Part shown: positions 61,101 to 64,000 of the stretch, piece by piece | How positions within the stretch are numbered: position 1 is the first letter of the stretch | Layout: each line of letters begins with the position of its first letter | Assembly (NCBI GenBank): GCA_964019135.1 | Contig: OZ025265.1 | Location: 25,519,143-25,583,142 of the forward strand | Direction: 5' to 3' | Length of the DNA: 64,000 nucleotides | From: Arenicola marina | Taxonomy: Eukaryota; Annelida; Polychaeta; Arenicolidae | The notes under the pieces: model-generated | What the model saw: the letters and a program-made list of their open reading frames with translations, nothing else | Databases searched by the model: none | Told to the model about the DNA's origin: nothing | Program-made: the position numbers and the translations under genes

Positions 61101-62659
61101 CATCTTGCGTAAAATTACGGCGAGAGGCGGGCGATTTCAAAACTATCGTGTGGGAAAAGGTGGGCATGTCATGAAACATCGATGCTGGTGCAAGATATAA
61201 ATGGTGCTACCGAGAAACATATGAGGTTAGGATTTGCCGGTGAGTGCGGCTCGGTTTTACAGAGCTACCCTTAGGCGGTAACCCAAGGCGTTCAGAGGTA
61301 ACATACTTGGTTGGCTCTGTGGCTGTAGACAGGCCCTGTAAGATTGTTGCCCGTCCTACAGCCACAGAACTACGGCTAGGTTATGGGATGCCTTTATTGG
61401 GAGGCCTATGCACAGATACATTGGATTCGAAGATGAACGGAAAATGGAAGTAATGCTGCTATATTTGTATGCATATACGGCATTAATGAAGGGCTAACGT
61501 TCATACCATTCAGATCCAAGACGCCATCGACGAGGAACTGGTCTCCGTATGGCTGTCCTGTCGACGGATTTGTGTTGTCTACCAAACGCGTCTGTGAGAA
61601 AACCACAGTTTACATCTTCAATCAAGATTCGATATATCTGAAAGAAACATCTACATTCGCTCCGCACTGTCAGTTATGAGTCCAGGGTGTTCGTTTTAAA
61701 GGAGCACATTTGGGTTTGGGCAAATTTTCGTACGTTCGTTGTGCCAATTGTCATTCAATCCGCTTATAATTGGCAAAATGCATCCTAATCGTCAATTTAT
61801 GGAATCTCTGCTCAGAAACAGGCTTTATTATTTTTTTCATTTTGGCGCCTGCACGTTTACCCGCTACTGGACGACGTTTCGTAGCTAGGTTATTTCGCTG
61901 GTAGCTATGTTACCGCGCGAGATAAATAACACTATCCAGCTGGCAATATTAGGTGAATAAGTCGCCGGTCTCCAGGCCCCCTAACGAAGTACATTTGGCG
62001 AGACAGATGGCAACAGAGCGCGTTTCCTTCTTCGGAGCGTTGGTTCCGCCAAATGCCGTGTCAAGAGAGGATCCACTTACTCACGCCCCAGCATGTGTAA
62101 TGCTCTCTCTACTCACAGGTTTGATAAACAGAGCTCCGTTCTGGATGTAGCTGTTCGCGGAGTCAGGCGTATACACCTGAAATTCACTGTTCTGGAATGA
62201 TAAAGAACATCCAGCAGTCAAGCAAACATTAATATTAAAACAAACATGAAGGCAAAAAATAAGTAGCGGATCGTCATGGCGTATTGGAAGAGCAGTGTAG
62301 GAGACATTTCGAAATATGTAATACATTTATATTGATATCAGTTTATCTTATGTTTGCTGTAGGCCTACCTATGATGTGTCTGAAATATGCGTGGACACAA
62401 TTTACTGTCAAAGTTTGTTAATCAAGTTGCATACAAAAATGGTCAACTGTATGAAACCTGTTTCGTCATGTGCGACTAGTTGTCTTTAGTGATTACTTAC
62501 CCCACCACCCCAGGCGGTGACTTCATATTGCCACTTGGAAAGGTCAATATCAGGTCCGTTAAAGTCGTCAGACCAAACCAACTCGTAATTCTCCCAGCCG
62601 TCCAGTTGGCATTGGCCCGTTGCTATTAGCAATGTCAGTAGCAACGCGTGTATCGCCAT
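58128..62659 (-). CDS. Secreted GH16 endo-1,3-beta-glucanase, copy 3
   Basis: Same nine-exon structure as copy 2: 62659-62501, 62191-62117, 61591-61507, 60991-60824, 60418-60341, 60118-59998, 59769-59698, 59153-58997 and 58361-58128. All exon lengths and phases are identical (1149 nt, 382 residues). Signal peptide MAIHALLLTLLIATGQC. The catalytic motif GEMDMVE is at 180-186, with E181 and E186 as the expected nucleophile and acid/base. The stop TAG is followed by a short 3' UTR. Differences from copy 2 include NSEFQVY for NREFEVY (exon 2), DNSGC for DWNGC and GNDIPP for GDDIPP (exon 4), VFRDSG for VWRDSG (exon 6) and TTNHH for TTNLH at the exon 6/7 junction. None removes a catalytic residue. 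Of the three copies this has the least disturbed surroundings, and it is the best candidate for the ancestral arrangement. Confidence 0.93.
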
Positions 62660-64000
62660 GGTGACTGCACTCTTCTAGTAACACACAAAAAAGTAGTCAT
62701 GTTGTGTATATCTAGCAACCATAGGCATGTATGTCACGAATTAAATTGTAAATTCTTTTGCAGCATAAGAAAATTAATTATATGCACCAGAGCTCTATAA
62801 ATGTTTGCTAAACCAAAACAAAACATGTTTGCTTAATGATGTGTGCCATTCATTGATCTCAATGTGATCTGAGATTTTGTATGAGGATACCCATTCAGTA
62901 CTGCATGGATTACTGGCGTTTTAGATTCGGGGGTCCAGTAAATAAAATATTCTGGAGTGCCTTTATTATCGGTATTAGAGTCCATCAGGTGCTGGTATTT
63001 CTCGATATTTATAACTATAATATCTAGGATTCGGAACTGAATTGATGTTGCGTTTGACCATTTGTGTTTTTCGACCTACGTTCAAATGCGATTTTGTTAT
63101 GCGTCGTACTGAAATATAGAGTTTCTTTTTAAGGTAAACACCCCATAATAGCAAGATATAAGAACTGTATTTGTGATTATTTTATGAATGTATATCCAAT
63201 TACACAACCTTTGGTCAATTTGTATGATACTTTACCGTGCCGTTAAAGAAACATTCTTCATTTTTCTCAAGTTTAGCCCCATTTAACAAAATGACAAAAA
63301 CTTGACACCTACAACAAATCATATTAAGTCATTATCACCAGTAATAGCTCTTTGGAAAGCTTAAACCCAGTGTAATGCAGGAATGATATTAAAAAATGCA
63401 AAAAGTAGTCATAGCAAATAACAGAATGTTAATAATAGAGTGCAATTATGCAAAATCAGGCCAGTTTTTGCCCAAATTTGGAATCACTACCTTCACAAAA
63501 TTGAAGTTTCATCAAAAATGAATAATCTTGACACCAAACCACTTTTCAAAACATCAACAAACATAGTTCTTGCAATAATATTTAAGAAAAATATAGGTCC
63601 TTATAGGTCGTGAAGCTCGACAATGTTAGTTCACAAATATTTCTCGGCACAGCTTATGTCACACCAATTTTAAGTAATTTACGCCTCGTATTCACATTTT
63701 AATAACTTTGCTTATATATAATGATATCCTATATAATTATGATCTAAACTAATGTTTTCTGAACTACTTACACGTTTTTGCGACTTACATTTTTTTTTTT
63801 TAGTTTTCCTAATTTATCACGAAGCGACACCCGCCGATATTTCCCGCGGTTTCCCCTAGGTCTTCTCTTAATCGCCGTAGCTCATAATACGGTACTCTAT
63901 TCACGTTGCCTATGTCACCACTTCTTTTGCTTTGATTTCATCGTACTTTGTTTCATTAATACTGCTAAAAGCTCAGGGCCACAGCCGGCCGACGTTTGCC
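62660..64000. other. 5' flank of GH16 copy 3 with the empty LINE site
   Basis: Collinear with the copy 2 flank without the LINE; the empty site is at about 63271-63290. Minus-strand TATA-like motifs (CATTTATAGAG near 62790-62800, CATATAATT near 62775) lie about 115-140 bp before the ATG and are shared with copy 2. They are promoter candidates only. Confidence 0.45.

Larger units (their letters stand above)
56762..64000. other. Duplicated segment B, carrying GH16 copy 3
   Basis: Partner of 14190-24029. It keeps the empty sites of all three insertions seen in segment A. It has about 52 bp (near 63217-63270) that segment A lacks, between short TCAA repeats, consistent with a microhomology deletion in A. 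The homology continues to the last base of the window. Confidence 0.9.

Overview
This is nuclear DNA of an invertebrate animal, probably a marine deuterostome or mollusc; the species cannot be fixed from the sequence. The genes are split by GT-AG introns. The best-supported gene family is a secreted glycoside hydrolase family 16 (GH16) beta-1,3-glucanase, a type found in echinoderms, amphioxus and molluscs but not in vertebrates. Interspersed repeats dominate: a tRNA-derived SINE, Tx1/L1-like and other LINE remnants, many palindromic non-autonomous DNA elements (MITEs), and long minisatellite arrays.

Three GH16 genes lie on the minus strand. Copy 1 (377-4072; the last two exons fall before the window) has a frame-breaking pair of extra bases in exon 6. 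Copy 2 (17172-21595) and copy 3 (58128-62659) are complete nine-exon genes, each predicted to give a 382-residue secreted enzyme with the catalytic ExDxxE motif. Copies 2 and 3 sit in a recent duplication (14190-24029 against 56762 to the window end) that includes introns and both flanks. Copy 2's unit is about 2.6 kb longer. Three insertions that copy 3 lacks account for nearly all of this: a 547-bp MITE with TA target duplication, a 797-bp MITE placed exactly at the stop codon, and a 1.2-kb 5'-truncated LINE.

The 36 kb between copies 2 and 3 holds one other convincing gene (28642-32013, plus strand). Its four exons predict a signal peptide, a cysteine-studded coiled coil and a complete PRDM-type PR/SET domain with no zinc fingers, an unusual combination. 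The rest of this spacer holds minisatellites (19-21, 31, 21, 24/48, 30 and 42 bp units), three SINE copies, Tx1-type LINE remnants, a frameshifted unrecognised ORF (25081-25631), two exons of an unrecognised gene (49710-50186) and a MITE with a 9-bp target duplication (52420-53148). About 2 kb at 40.5-42.5 kb is AT-rich with nothing recognisable.

There are no prokaryotic operons, rRNA genes, functional tRNA genes or CRISPR arrays. Exon boundaries were placed by hand from splice consensus, reading phase and agreement among the three GH16 paralogues. Family assignments rest on recognised motifs, not on database searches.
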